64,000 nt of DNA from an uncultured Desulfosporosinus sp. (GCA_927405585.1 CAKMJS010000064.1:1-64000), one strand, 5' to 3'; counted from the stretch's first letter, positions 8,512 through 15,900 are shown. The notes: a model not told the origin generated them from the letters alone. Program-made: numbers and translations.

Positions 8512-8692
8512 CGAACAATATATTTAGACTAGAAGATATTTTGGAACGGTAGGAATTCAACTAGAACTTCACTTTGAAATTATGGCGATAGCGGGTACTG
8601 TTCAATACTATTGGTAAAAGAAGGAATTAGGTAGCTTTATGGAGAAAACTGTTGCATGTAAAAATTATTTGTGATGAAGGAGAATTATCATT

Positions 8693-8899
8693 ATGAATTA
8701 TATGGGACCGAGCGTTGGATTAGGTATATTTAGCTTTCTTGGCTTAGTGATCTATATTGGTCTTTTGGCTCTATTTGTATATTTAATAATTAGTACTATA
8801 CAATTCTTTAAACGGAAGACCGAGAATGACAAGGAACTACTAGTAAAACTTGATACTCTTATCCAGTTACAATCTCAAAAGAAAGACATCCAGTCATAA
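8693..8899 (+). CDS. Small single-pass membrane protein
   Basis: 68 residues. A glycine-rich start leads into a hydrophobic segment (about residues 12-41, long enough for one or two passes). A charged tail with a coiled-coil look follows (E-N-D-K-E-L-L-V-K-L-D-T-L). GAAGGAG precedes the ATG. I know no specific function. Small proteins of this shape are common in sporulating Firmicutes. Confidence 0.6.
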   Translation: MNYMGPSVGLGIFSFLGLVIYIGLLALFVYLIISTIQFFKRKTENDKELLVKLDTLIQLQSQKKDIQS

Positions 8900-8952
8900 C
8901 AAAGTAGGGGTTTCACTATTTGCACGGGGCATAGTTGAAACCTTTACCTTTA
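8899..8952 (+). repeat. Imperfect inverted repeat after the 8693 gene
   Basis: ATAAC is followed by GGGGTTTCACTAT and, 13 bases later, ATAGTTGAAACCTTT. The arms GGTTTCA-CTAT and ATAG-TTGAAACC pair apart from one bulge. It could be a decayed attC-like palindrome or simply a terminator; it overlaps the end of the gene. Confidence 0.4.
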
Positions 8953-8990
8953 AGTCGAGAGTCTATTAACAAATAGAGGAGGCACTCGCA

Positions 8991-9548
8991 ATGAAGAGTT
9001 CCCTATTTAGACTACTATTAATTCTTTCTATTTCGTTATCTTTATCAGCTTGCTCAAAGCCTATAACTAGTGCTGATGAATCTCAGACAATAACTAGAAA
9101 CAAAGTAAACGAAATCTCACAAAAGGGAGTAGCAGAATTCAAGAAGAGGGCAGAAGAAAAGGGATTAACAGAAACGATGGTGCATTCACTTGGCAATCTT
9201 GGCTTATTAGAACAAGAAATATTGAATCTCTCGTCTGAAAGAATAGCCGAGATTTTCGCGCCTGGAGCGACAAATGATGGTGCTCCATTATTCATAGCAA
9301 ATGATAAACAAATACAGGAACTTAAAGAAGTTAGCATTGATCTTAATATGAGCGCAATTTTAGGAAACTTAGGATATACATATGATGAAATGTTGAGGAT
9401 GGCTCCTAACGAAGTTGATTTTATATTCCCAAATACAGAGCTTTTGGCTAATCTAGCGAAGAAAGGATTTAGCGAGCAAGAAATTCAAATTTGGCTTGAT
9501 AAAGGTAAAACATATAAAGAAGTTGTAAGAGAAGCATTGAGACAATAG
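8991..9548 (+). CDS. Hypothetical lipoprotein
   Basis: 185 residues. The N-terminus is a classical lipoprotein signal peptide: K-S-S-L-F-R, a hydrophobic run and the lipobox L-S-A-C at residues 18-21. The mature part is helical and charged, with two similar segments containing E-M-L/E-I-L and N-L-G-x-x. I recognise no domain. It is predicted to be anchored to the outer face of the membrane. AGGAGG lies 9 bases before the ATG. Confidence 0.7.
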   Translation: MKSSLFRLLLILSISLSLSACSKPITSADESQTITRNKVNEISQKGVAEFKKRAEEKGLTETMVHSLGNLGLLEQEILNLSSERIAEIFAPGATNDGAPLFIANDKQIQELKEVSIDLNMSAILGNLGYTYDEMLRMAPNEVDFIFPNTELLANLAKKGFSEQEIQIWLDKGKTYKEVVREALRQ

Positions 9549-9637
9549 TATTTTAGGGCATTACTCAATACTAAAATAGCGTAATGACATCAGTTCTTTT
9601 TAAGTACAAGGTATCTTGAGAAAAGCCAGTTTCGGCG

Positions 9638-9673
9638 CTTAACTCAGAGCGAGTGCTCGCGACATCGTTATAA
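9638..9673 (+). repeat. Possible short attC-like remnant
   Basis: CTTAAC, a small hairpin (GCGAG and CTCGC) and GTTATAA occur in the attC order but with very short arms. I report it only because it is in the expected place between two orphan genes. Confidence 0.25.
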
Positions 9674-9749
9674 ACACAAACCATGAGGAAAGCTAGCCAC
9701 CAGGCTGCCCAAGCATATGATGAGAATAACGTTACAAGGGAGGGAATAT

Positions 9750-10190
9750 ATGGCTCGTGTATCGGTGAGATTCAAAGTTATCTCGATTTTAGCATTTGTG
9801 CTTATCTCTATTTTAACATTTGCTTATCTTATTCAAACTCCAGCGACAAAACTTCTTACTAAGAATGTTGAAGAAGTCCAGAAAATTACCGTGGTTAATT
9901 TAAGAAATGGAAATCACACATCGGAGATTACTCAGGCAGAAGATAAAGATTTAATTAACACAATTTATCAATCAATCAATACAACTAAAACTCGAATAGT
10001 AATCAAACCTGATGCATCGGAAGAACAGAATAGCGAACCTAATTTTACAATTCAGATAGTTTATTCAGATGGGACGGAAGACGGCATATACTCGACAGAA
10101 GGCGGTAAAGTTATATATAAAAGGCTATCAGGAAGCGAATGGGTTGGTGGTAAAAATAAGGGTCTAATTGAAGTCGTAAATATGCTATAA
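9750..10190 (+). CDS. Hypothetical membrane-anchored protein
   Basis: About 146 residues from the ATG at 9750, which has GGGAGG six bases upstream; the in-frame ATGs at 9717 and 9720 lack a good site. Residues 10-30 form a single hydrophobic anchor (V-I-S-I-L-A-F-V-L). The rest is a soluble domain with alternating strands. Spaced charged residues near T-E-G-G-K-V-I-Y are typical of small extracytoplasmic domains, but no family is recognised. Confidence 0.6.
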   Translation: MARVSVRFKVISILAFVLISILTFAYLIQTPATKLLTKNVEEVQKITVVNLRNGNHTSEITQAEDKDLINTIYQSINTTKTRIVIKPDASEEQNSEPNFTIQIVYSDGTEDGIYSTEGGKVIYKRLSGSEWVGGKNKGLIEVVNML

Positions 10191-10557
10191 CAATACAGCA
10201 TATAGAGGAAAAGAACCTTGATTCGCTTTCTTATACTGGTGACCATCATTAGGATAATTGAAGCTCATAAGCACGACAATCGCACTTATAAAGCGGTCAA
10301 TGGGTGCGTCCTACCCGTGTTATATCATGTTTTATGCGTAACGTTCCAACGACAATTATGCGCTACTTACAAAAGGCTCAACAGCAAAACGAGAAGGGAG
10401 ATAAATCCTCCGCGTTCTCGTTAATTGATTTACGTAAATATGGCAAGTAGAAGGAGACCAATACCAATTAAAACTGCTCCAACTAAATCATAGTTATCTA
10501 AACGTTATGTGACATTCCGGAAAATGAATGGAATTCCTATGTGGGGAGGGATTTTTT
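10191..10557. other. Intergenic stretch with gene remnant and inverted repeat
   Basis: Holds an inverted repeat (AACGAGAA near 10388 and TTCTCGTT near 10415) and a C-terminal membrane-protein remnant on the minus strand at 10430-10504. CGTTATGTGAC at 10503-10513 resembles the right end of the attC-like sites. A 68-codon plus-strand frame at 10218 has no recognisable features and is rejected. Confidence 0.5.
10430..10504 (-). pseudogene. C-terminal remnant of a small membrane protein (YnfA-like?)
   Basis: On the minus strand a 24-codon stretch reads R-L-D-N-Y-D-L-V-G-A followed by an I-G-I-G-hydrophobic run and a stop. This is the pattern of the last membrane helix of YnfA/UPF0060 proteins. 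A stop codon lies just upstream, and the remnant begins exactly at the attC-like end (AACGTTATG). It looks like a gene cut at a cassette border. The family call is uncertain. Confidence 0.35.
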
Positions 10558-11181
10558 GTGAGGAAATTATTATTAGTCTTTATTAAAATCCTAATCTGTA
10601 CTGTTTTCATTACAGGATGTTCTAATCAAGCAACTTTAAATAATAAGATTCAATCCCTAGAAAATGAGAATAGAGAAATGCGGTTAATATTAGAACAGGT
10701 CAATTCAATATCTATGGCCTATCAAGAATACGAAGATAAAGTAAGGTTTGTTCCGAAAGAATCTCAGATTTACGCACTTCCAATTAAGGGGTTCAGAAAA
10801 TTGAATTCAATAGAAGCTAATACTGTTATCCAAGTAGTAGATTCTGCCCAATGCCAAGATCAACAACTGTGGTTATATGTATCTGTGCCAGTATATGACA
10901 CTCCTATTAATTTTAAGGGATGGATTCCCGAATCTGAAACGATTAAATTGACCCAAGAGAATGTTAAACAAGTACAGGGAGATGTTTCCCTTAAAGAAGG
11001 AACCCCAATCTATGAAGTAGATCAGTTTAATGAGATAAATATAGCAACTGCGACTAAAACTTCTTATGATGTTAGAGGTAGAATTGAGAAAAGAGAAGCT
11101 TCTTTCGTGTACCTAATGTCACCAGGTGGATGGTATTTTTGGGTAGAAGAGGAGTATCTTATATTTCCAAAAGTTGAATAA
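10558..11181 (+). CDS. Lipoprotein with possible SH3-like domain
   Basis: 207 residues from the GTG at 10558, which has GGGGAGGG seven bases upstream; an earlier in-frame ATG at 10528 would bury the signal peptide. The lipobox I-T-G-C follows a hydrophobic run. A short coiled coil comes next (S-L-E-N-E-N-R-E-M-R). The C-terminal two thirds alternate short strands (for example L-W-L-Y-V-S-V-P and G-W-I-P-E-S), as in bacterial SH3-type wall-binding domains; that domain call is tentative. It is predicted to be on the outer membrane face. Confidence 0.65.
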   Translation: MRKLLLVFIKILICTVFITGCSNQATLNNKIQSLENENREMRLILEQVNSISMAYQEYEDKVRFVPKESQIYALPIKGFRKLNSIEANTVIQVVDSAQCQDQQLWLYVSVPVYDTPINFKGWIPESETIKLTQENVKQVQGDVSLKEGTPIYEVDQFNEINIATATKTSYDVRGRIEKREASFVYLMSPGGWYFWVEEEYLIFPKVE

Positions 11182-11192
11182 GAGAAAAACGG

Positions 11193-11273
11193 AGTCCCGT
11201 CACCTAAAAACGTATTCCCACAAATCTGAGAGAATATGAAAGTAAAAACCAGACTTCGGGAATACGCGGGACT
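11193..11273 (+). repeat. attC-like palindrome V (two nested arms)
   Basis: Outer arms AGTCCCG (11193-11199) and CGGGACT (11267-11273) and inner arms CGTATTCCC (11211-11219) and GGGAATACG (11258-11266) are perfect. The middle contains TCTGAGAGAATATG and CCAGACTTC, which recur in the palindrome at 12123-12195, so the two share ancestry. The right core box is degraded: ACTATATTTG where GTTATG would be expected. Confidence 0.6.
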
Positions 11274-11281
11274 ATATTTGA

Positions 11282-11390
11282 ATGGACTATCGTCAGTTCG
11301 CATTATTCTTAAAACCTAGTAGTAGAAATGATGCCGTCCAACCTCTATGTAGGCGGACGGCGTCAGTAGGATAATGGGAAGTTGATGAAG
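11282..11390 (+). repeat. Leader repeat block, copy F with hairpin
   Basis: Starts with TGGACTATCGTCAGTTCGC, then ATTATTCTTAAAACC, the hairpin GCCGTCC...GGACGGC (11333-11361; one loop base differs from B and E) and GGATAATGGGAAGTTGATGAAG. The ATTATCGTCAG part also opens copy G. It precedes the DUF4160/DUF2442 pair. Confidence 0.75.
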
Positions 11391-11496
11391 AATTTATTAA
11401 ACGAGAATATTTTGGGGCTGACTTTGTGGAAATATTTGCAAAAGGATTTTGAACGTTTATAATGAATAGAGAACGTGTATGAAGGGGTGATCGGAA

Positions 11497-11757
11497 ATGC
11501 CTGTAGTTTCAGAGTTCTACGGAATAAAGATTTTGATGTATTGGAATGACCACATGCCTGCACATTTTCATGCCGAATATGGTGATCATAAGATAATTGT
11601 GGATATTGTCAATGGTTCTGTAATAAAGGGGATATTCCCATCAAAACAACTAAGACTAGTTCTTGCATGGTGTGAGATTCATAAAGATGAATTAACGAGA
11701 AATTGGAAAGCAGCAAAAGAACATCAAGACATCCAAAAGATTAATCCTCTTATCTAA
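11497..11757 (+). CDS. DUF4160 protein
   Basis: 86 residues. It has the family's opening (M-P-V-V-S-E-F-Y-G-I-K-I-L-M-Y-W), the H-M-P-A-H-F-H-A-E-Y-G motif and the C-terminal N-W-K-A block. DUF4160 genes usually stand next to a DUF2442 gene, as here (gap 20 bases), and the pair has been suggested to behave like a toxin-antitoxin module; no activity is established. GGGGTGATC precedes the ATG. Confidence 0.85.
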   Translation: MPVVSEFYGIKILMYWNDHMPAHFHAEYGDHKIIVDIVNGSVIKGIFPSKQLRLVLAWCEIHKDELTRNWKAAKEHQDIQKINPLI

Positions 11758-11777
11758 TCTAACAAGGAGGTGTTATT

Positions 11778-12083
11778 ATGTTCCATAGAGTTGTACAAGT
11801 GGTACCGACTAACGATTTCAGGGTATATATATTTTTTGAAGATGGAAAGATAAAACTATTTGATGCTTCTAACCTAGTCACTAAGGGAGTATTTCAGAAA
11901 CTCCAGGATATAAGCGTTTTTAAAGATACATGTACAGTTTTAAACCATACATTGGCCTGGGACCTTGAGGGGAAATATGACCCAACTGAATGCTTGGATC
12001 TTGATCCAGAAGAACTTTATAATTCAAGTCCCGATGTTATTGAACCTAAATTAGACGATTCTATACTGACAGCAAAAGGCTGA
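11778..12083 (+). CDS. DUF2442 protein
   Basis: 101 residues. The central part shows the DUF2442 pattern: V-Y-I-F-F-E-D-G-K-I-K-L-F-D, then F-Q-K-L-Q-D, and L-A-W-D-L-E-G-K-Y-D near residue 75. This family pairs with DUF4160 and is sometimes compared with DNA-binding antitoxins, without proof. AAGGAGG lies before the ATG. A terminator follows directly, so the two genes form one short transcription unit. Confidence 0.85.
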   Translation: MFHRVVQVVPTNDFRVYIFFEDGKIKLFDASNLVTKGVFQKLQDISVFKDTCTVLNHTLAWDLEGKYDPTECLDLDPEELYNSSPDVIEPKLDDSILTAKG

Positions 12084-12105
12084 CAAATTTTTTGTCAGCC
12101 TTTCT
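12075..12105 (+). terminator. Terminator after the DUF4160/DUF2442 pair
   Basis: Arms AAAGGCTGACAA and TTGTCAGCCTTT with a short T-rich loop, overlapping the stop codon of the DUF2442 gene and followed by CTCTTT. Confidence 0.8.
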
Positions 12106-12122
12106 CTTTAGCATTCGACTTC

Positions 12123-12195
12123 ATCTAACAGAGGGTTTGCAAAATCTGAGAGAATATGTAATAGCCTGACTTCGGGAATTCTCAGGACGTTATAG
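12123..12195 (+). repeat. attC-like palindrome VI
   Basis: Starts with ATCTAAC (fits RYYYAAC) followed by AGAGGGTTTGC, has the shared middle TCTGAGAGAATATG and CCTGACTTCG, and ends with CAGGACGTTATAG. The left arm AGAGGGTTTGC pairs with GCAAACCCTC of the next site (12943-13000), not with its own right arm (GGGAATTCTC). This suggests exchange of halves between sites. Confidence 0.55.
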
Positions 12196-12270
12196 CAGTT
12201 CGCCATCCTTGGCCTTGGCTCACTAAGTGAGGGTTTGAAGGTAAAAAACAATCACATGGAGGTGATCTAT

Positions 12271-12862
12271 TTGGATAATGACAGCAAGATTATTAACATT
12301 AATAGTCGAATAAAAAAGCTCGATGATGATAATGACATGAATGGATTTGAAGATTGGGAAGATGACTATAATCTCATCAGTAAAGGGGATTACATAGGAT
12401 TAAAAAGACATAGACAAGAAGTCGCGAAGAGTCACCCTGCTGATATCTATGCACAATGGCGATTGGGAGAGGCATATATTTTATGTAAAGAGTACGAAAA
12501 AGCAATTGATTATTTCACACCGTTATATAGAAAAAATCCAGATTATGGCGATATCGAATATTCAATTTTAGACGCCTTGTTTGCATTGGGAAAAAGTGAA
12601 AGAGACTTTAAATGGGTTTCGGTGCCAGAAGTTAAAAGATTGAACGATGAAATTTCGGACTTTTGTTACGATTATCTAAAAGGTAAAAGGAAAGCAAGAG
12701 GTTTGGATGATGTATATTGTCAATTAATTGTTGAGGGATACCTTTAGTGAAGAAGAATTGTTGAATCATTTGATTAAAGATGGAAGGTTTGAATTCCAAA
12801 ATGATGGTGGTGTTCATAGCACTTTACTAAAAGTTCAAAGGAAAAGTAAATTGAAATTGTGA
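12271..12862 (+). pseudogene. TPR-like protein gene, frameshifted near its end
   Basis: The TTG at 12271 has GGAGGTGAT five bases upstream; a TTG at 12235 is in frame but has no site. The open frame runs to 12747 (158 residues). Residues about 62-95 look like a tetratricopeptide helix pair (A-Q-W-R-L-G-E-A-Y, Y-E-K-A-I-D-Y-F). After the stop, another frame continues without break for 37 codons (12746-12862; S-E-E-E-L-L-N-H-L-I-K-D-G-R-F) and ends in a stop. It looks like the lost C-terminus, with the shift at the CTTTAG near 12743. The protein made would lack about 40 residues. A sequencing error could give the same picture. Confidence 0.6.
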
Positions 12863-12942
12863 AGGTTAGGCTTCGGAGAGGACGCTCCGCCTTCCATGGC
12901 TCCGCCGGTCACAGTCCATCCGATAGCAAAGTGTTTGCTGAC

Positions 12943-13000
12943 ATCGGAGAGAATATTTAATATTAGTAACCAGACGTCGCAAACCCTCCGGACGTTATGT
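12943..13000 (+). repeat. attC-like palindrome VII (decayed left half)
   Basis: GAGAGAATAT and CCAGACGTC are followed by GCAAACCCTCCGGACGTTATG. The right half is intact, with GTTATG as a core-like box. The left partner is degraded to GTGTTTGC. It shares its middle with palindromes V and VI. Confidence 0.5.
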
Positions 13001-13004
13001 GAAT

Positions 13005-13070
13005 GGATTATCGTCAGTCCTCATTATTCTTATTCGTGACCTGAAGTAGGATAACTGGAAGTTAATTTCC
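13005..13070 (+). repeat. Leader repeat block, copy G (short form)
   Basis: GGATTATCGTCAG, ATTATTCTTATTCGTGACC and GGATAACTGGAAGTTAA, without the hairpin. It follows palindrome VII directly, so palindrome plus leader form one composite unit here, as at copy F. Confidence 0.65.
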
Positions 13071-13375
13071 AAATCAATTGTTACGGGTGTATTGATAATG
13101 TCTACAAATTTTGCATAGTAGTTTTTTCATCATTTCACCCTCTCTTCCCCTCCGATTTTATCAGAAAGAGAAGGCCGACAAAAGTTTAAAAGTTCGAATT
13201 TGATACACTTTCAAAATCAATAAAAATACCTGTTATAGGTTGGCTGTGGTCGAGACTAAAGTACTTAAGCCAGCCTTCTCTCCTTTTGTTACAACGATAA
13301 TCACATCTAATTTTTTTATTTCTACCAATGTTTTTTGCTGAATAAAGACAAAGTTAGGTTTTAAAATTAACGGTT
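13071..13375. other. Intergenic stretch without a recognised gene
   Basis: AT-rich; no supported gene. It marks the end of the repeat-rich island before the housekeeping genes around serC. Confidence 0.4.
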
Positions 13376-13615
13376 CTATTTTAGAAGCACTCTATATCTT
13401 CTGAGACTGAGAACAGGTCGGAACTTTTCTTTGAAATTCTTTAACCCCTTAGTTAGATCGCCGCCATCATTCATTGTTTCTACTGCTGGATTGATGCTGT
13501 GGATGGCACGAACTAATTCTATGACGAGAAATTCCGACAAACCATCATATTCGTGCAAGGGCTTGCGCAGACAACACCAGGACTGCCCGTTTGGCAGTAC
13601 TCCGCCACTAATCAT
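13376..13615 (-). pseudogene. Remnant of an unidentified protein gene (C-terminal part)
   Basis: 79 codons, strongly protein-like (N-G-Q-S-W-C-C-L-R-K-P-L then N-D-G-G-D-L-T-K-G-L-K-N-F-K-E-K-F-R-P), but without a ribosome site or convincing N-terminus. The N-D-G-G-D-L...L-K-x-F-K pattern recalls the end of DUF2156/GNAT-like acyltransferase domains. Upstream on the same strand a second frame (A-M-D-T-N-F-H-L-E) meets a stop, which suggests a frameshifted or truncated gene. I am not sure of the family. Confidence 0.4.
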
Positions 13616-13677
13616 TCCAGGTGAAAGTTTGTATCCATCGCTTCCTTAATGCCGTTCTTCTTAGGAGGGTTTGGATT

Positions 13678-13739
13678 GCTTCTATCCCTCTTACTTACGG
13701 GGACTGATCGGCGCATAGACAGTTTAAGAGGATAGAAGC
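13678..13739 (+). promoter_or_regulatory. Long inverted repeat before the small ORF and serC
   Basis: Arms GCTTCTATCCCTCTTA (13678-13693) and TAAGAGGATAGAAGC (13725-13739) pair with one bulged C; the loop is 31 bases. The right arm contains AGAGGAT, the best ribosome site for the small ORF at 13743, so the stem could hide it. The role is inferred. Confidence 0.5.
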
Positions 13740-13742
13740 AGG

Positions 13743-13895
13743 ATGACAGGCAAATCCAAGTCTCGGGCTAGGACATTGCTGTGTCATATAATAGAAGAAA
13801 TTATTATTGGCGTATTGCAACAGTTGACTGAAGAAGGTATAATGGTCAGAAAAGGCAACAGGGTTGTGCAAAAAAATACAAACTGGGAGGATTGA
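13743..13895 (+). CDS. Small protein with winged-helix-like tail
   Basis: 50 residues. It starts with basic residues (M-T-G-K-S-K-S-R-A-R), then an isoleucine-rich helix, then V-L-Q-Q-L-T-E-E-G-I and V-R-K-G-N-R-V-V, which resembles the recognition helix and wing of a winged-helix domain. AGAGGA lies 10 bases upstream. The gene ends 6 bases before the serC start and is probably cotranscribed with it. No family is known to me. It could be a leader-type ORF or a conserved small protein. Confidence 0.45.
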   Translation: MTGKSKSRARTLLCHIIEEIIIGVLQQLTEEGIMVRKGNRVVQKNTNWED

Positions 13896-13901
13896 CTGCC
13901 C

Positions 13902-14987
13902 ATGGAAAGAATCTTCAACTTCAATGCAGGTCCAGCTACACTTCCGCTCGCTGTTTTGGAAGAAGCGCAAAGCGAACTACTTAACTTTAAAGGCACGGGC
14001 ATGTCTGTCATGGAAAATAGTCATCGTTCTAAAGAGTACCAAGCCATCAATTCCGAAACAGAAGCGCTCGTTAAAGAGTTGCTAAGCGTGCCAGAGAATT
14101 ACCGAGTTTTATTTTTACAAGGTGGCGGTAGTACTCAATTTGCAGCAGTACCCATGAATTTGGTCTCTTCAGATAGTCATGCAGACTATATCCTGACCGG
14201 TGCTTGGGCAGAAAAAGCCTATAAAGAAGCCTCGAAATTTGCTAAAACCAATGTAGCTGCTAGTACAAAGGAAGAAAACTACACGCGCATACCCAGAACG
14301 GATGAAATTAAGCTGAGTAAAGATCCTGCTTATGTCCATCTTTGTTCAAATAACACGATCTTCGGTACCCAGTGGCAAGCTTTCCCAGACCTTGGGGACG
14401 TTCCGCTGGTTGGCGATATGTCGAGTGATATCATGTCGCGGCGCTTTGATGTATCTAAGTTTGCTTTGATCTATGCTGGAACGCAAAAAAACCTTGGCCC
14501 GGCTGGAGTAACCGTAGTAATTATTCGTAAAGATTTATTGGACAGTATTCCCACTAACATTCCCACGATGCTTCGTTATGATATTCACTCGAAAAATGAT
14601 TCCCTCTATAATACCCCCCCCTGCTTTTCCGTATATATGGTGAATCTGGTTCTGCGCTGGCTTAAAAATAATGGTGGATTGGTCGCGGCGGAAAAACGTA
14701 ATGCTGAGAAAGCGGCCTTAATTTATGATGCTATTGACTACAGTGAGGGCTTTTATCGAGGTCATGCCGTTAAAGATAGCCGATCATTAATGAATATCAC
14801 GTTTCGCTTACCGAGTGAGGAGTTAGAAAGCAAATTTGCAGTCGAGTCCATACAACACGGTATGATTGGTTTAAAGGGCCACCGTTCAGTGGGTGGTCTC
14901 AGGGCGTCAGTCTACAATGCCATGAGTATTGAAGGGTGTATGGCTTTAGTTGATTTCATGAAAGTCTTCCAAAGCAAAAACGGCTAA
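13902..14987 (+). CDS. serC: Phosphoserine aminotransferase
   Basis: 361 residues, the normal length for SerC. It converts 3-phosphohydroxypyruvate and glutamate to O-phosphoserine in serine synthesis and uses PLP; it can serve in PLP synthesis too. The start F-N-A-G-P-A-T-L-P, the Q-G-G-G-S-T-Q-F phosphate-binding stretch, the PLP lysine K196 in G-T-Q-K-N-L-G-P and H-R-S-V-G-G-L-R-A-S near the end are all present. GGGAGG precedes the ATG. No serA follows, so the partner dehydrogenase must be elsewhere. The codon pattern is ordinary and the gene appears intact. Confidence 0.95.
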   Translation: MERIFNFNAGPATLPLAVLEEAQSELLNFKGTGMSVMENSHRSKEYQAINSETEALVKELLSVPENYRVLFLQGGGSTQFAAVPMNLVSSDSHADYILTGAWAEKAYKEASKFAKTNVAASTKEENYTRIPRTDEIKLSKDPAYVHLCSNNTIFGTQWQAFPDLGDVPLVGDMSSDIMSRRFDVSKFALIYAGTQKNLGPAGVTVVIIRKDLLDSIPTNIPTMLRYDIHSKNDSLYNTPPCFSVYMVNLVLRWLKNNGGLVAAEKRNAEKAALIYDAIDYSEGFYRGHAVKDSRSLMNITFRLPSEELESKFAVESIQHGMIGLKGHRSVGGLRASVYNAMSIEGCMALVDFMKVFQSKNG

Positions 14988-15025
14988 GTATTTGCAGTCT
15001 CAGTATAAGAAACAGAAAAAATGTT

Positions 15026-15058
15026 GGCAGTCTAACCAGTTATTCTGGTGAGACTGCC
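15026..15058. terminator. Hairpin between convergent genes
   Basis: Arms GGCAGTCT and AGACTGCC, with an inner ACCAG/CTGGT pair. On the minus strand TTTTTT follows a few bases later, so it can end transcription of the leftward gene at 15082-15633; it may also stop serC. Confidence 0.65.
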
Positions 15059-15081
15059 CTCGTGCATCTCGGTTCTCTTCT

Positions 15082-15633
15082 TTAACGGAACGCTAGGTGT
15101 CTTTTGGCATGGGCAAAGCCATAAGACGTTTTCAGGGGATAAGCGCTAATCGCCTTTTTTGTCTTAGGCATAAACCTAAGCTTTGAGATAAGAAATTGTT
15201 CTTCGTCCTGACTTAACGCCCTGAGTCTAAAATTATGTTTTCTACCGAATAGTTCTTCATGTACCATTTCGTTATTGATGGTTAAGCACCGCTTATAAAT
15301 GAAGTAGCGCTGATCAATCGAAAATTGTATATAGAGAATGGAGTGATCCTGATTATGAATGCCAATCAACTCTATAGATTGAGTTAGGTTGATTTTGGAC
15401 CAGCCTTCATACTGAGCCTTGATTTCAGTGAGTGCTTGGTCAAGAACTCCGGGACATAGGGAGTATTGATCAATATAATTTTGATTAACTAAGGGATCTG
15501 GGTTATCAAAAAAGTGCTCTCGTTCAAAAACCTTGATGATTTGCACAGATGAAGCAGGATTAACACGCGTTGCAAGGACTAGACCTTCAGGCACTAAGTC
15601 TAGGATGCTGGCTGTGGAAGCAATTTTATCCAA
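15082..15633 (-). CDS. Hypothetical protein
   Basis: 183 residues starting with TTG behind AAAGGGGG. Soluble, no signal peptide; mixed alpha/beta with a basic C-terminus (R-F-M-P-K-T-K-K, then H-A-K-R-H-L-A-F-R). I recognise no family. It stands alone and converges on serC. Confidence 0.6.
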   Translation of the reverse strand: MDKIASTASILDLVPEGLVLATRVNPASSVQIIKVFEREHFFDNPDPLVNQNYIDQYSLCPGVLDQALTEIKAQYEGWSKINLTQSIELIGIHNQDHSILYIQFSIDQRYFIYKRCLTINNEMVHEELFGRKHNFRLRALSQDEEQFLISKLRFMPKTKKAISAYPLKTSYGFAHAKRHLAFR

Positions 15634-15800
15634 GCAGTTAACCCCCTTTAGGTTTCGCTTATCACTTATTTATTCCCGTGTCATGGGTTCTTTAGTCAAT
15701 AAATTTCGATCATTATTAGATACTATGAGTTTAAGGAGGGCATTTAGGTATTTTATCTTATGATGGAACAATCAAGATAGTTTCAATTGAAGCGTGCGTT

Positions 15801-15819
15801 GAGTCTCGCGATTGGATAA
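15801..15819 (+). repeat. End of the ATTGGATAA repeat family
   Basis: GAGTCTCGCGATTGGATAA. The same tail follows small hairpins at 35257-35291, 40169-40206 and, on the minus strand, 61389-61412. Here the hairpin itself is missing. Confidence 0.5.
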
Positions 15820-15873
15820 GGGTAATAAAGTAAACGGTTATAAGTTGACAATTAATTATTTTAAGGGTAAATT

Positions 15874-15900
15874 TAGACGACCTAGACGACCTAGACGACG
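15874..15900 (+). repeat. Tandem repeat, three 9-base units
   Basis: TAGACGACC, TAGACGACC and TAGACGACG in a row, 54 bases before the queC start. Nine bases per unit keeps a reading frame, but no gene covers it. Confidence 0.85.

Noticed and set aside
10218-10424. 68-codon plus-strand frame
   Set aside because: No ribosome site; covers an inverted repeat and gene-remnant region; composition not protein-like.
11497-12083. Proven toxin-antitoxin system
   Set aside because: DUF4160/DUF2442 pairing is real, but I know of no established toxic activity, so only the family names are given.
6954-13000. CRISPR array
   Set aside because: The repeats are 60-100 bases apart by genes, palindromic and variable; no regular short repeat/spacer pattern exists anywhere in the window.
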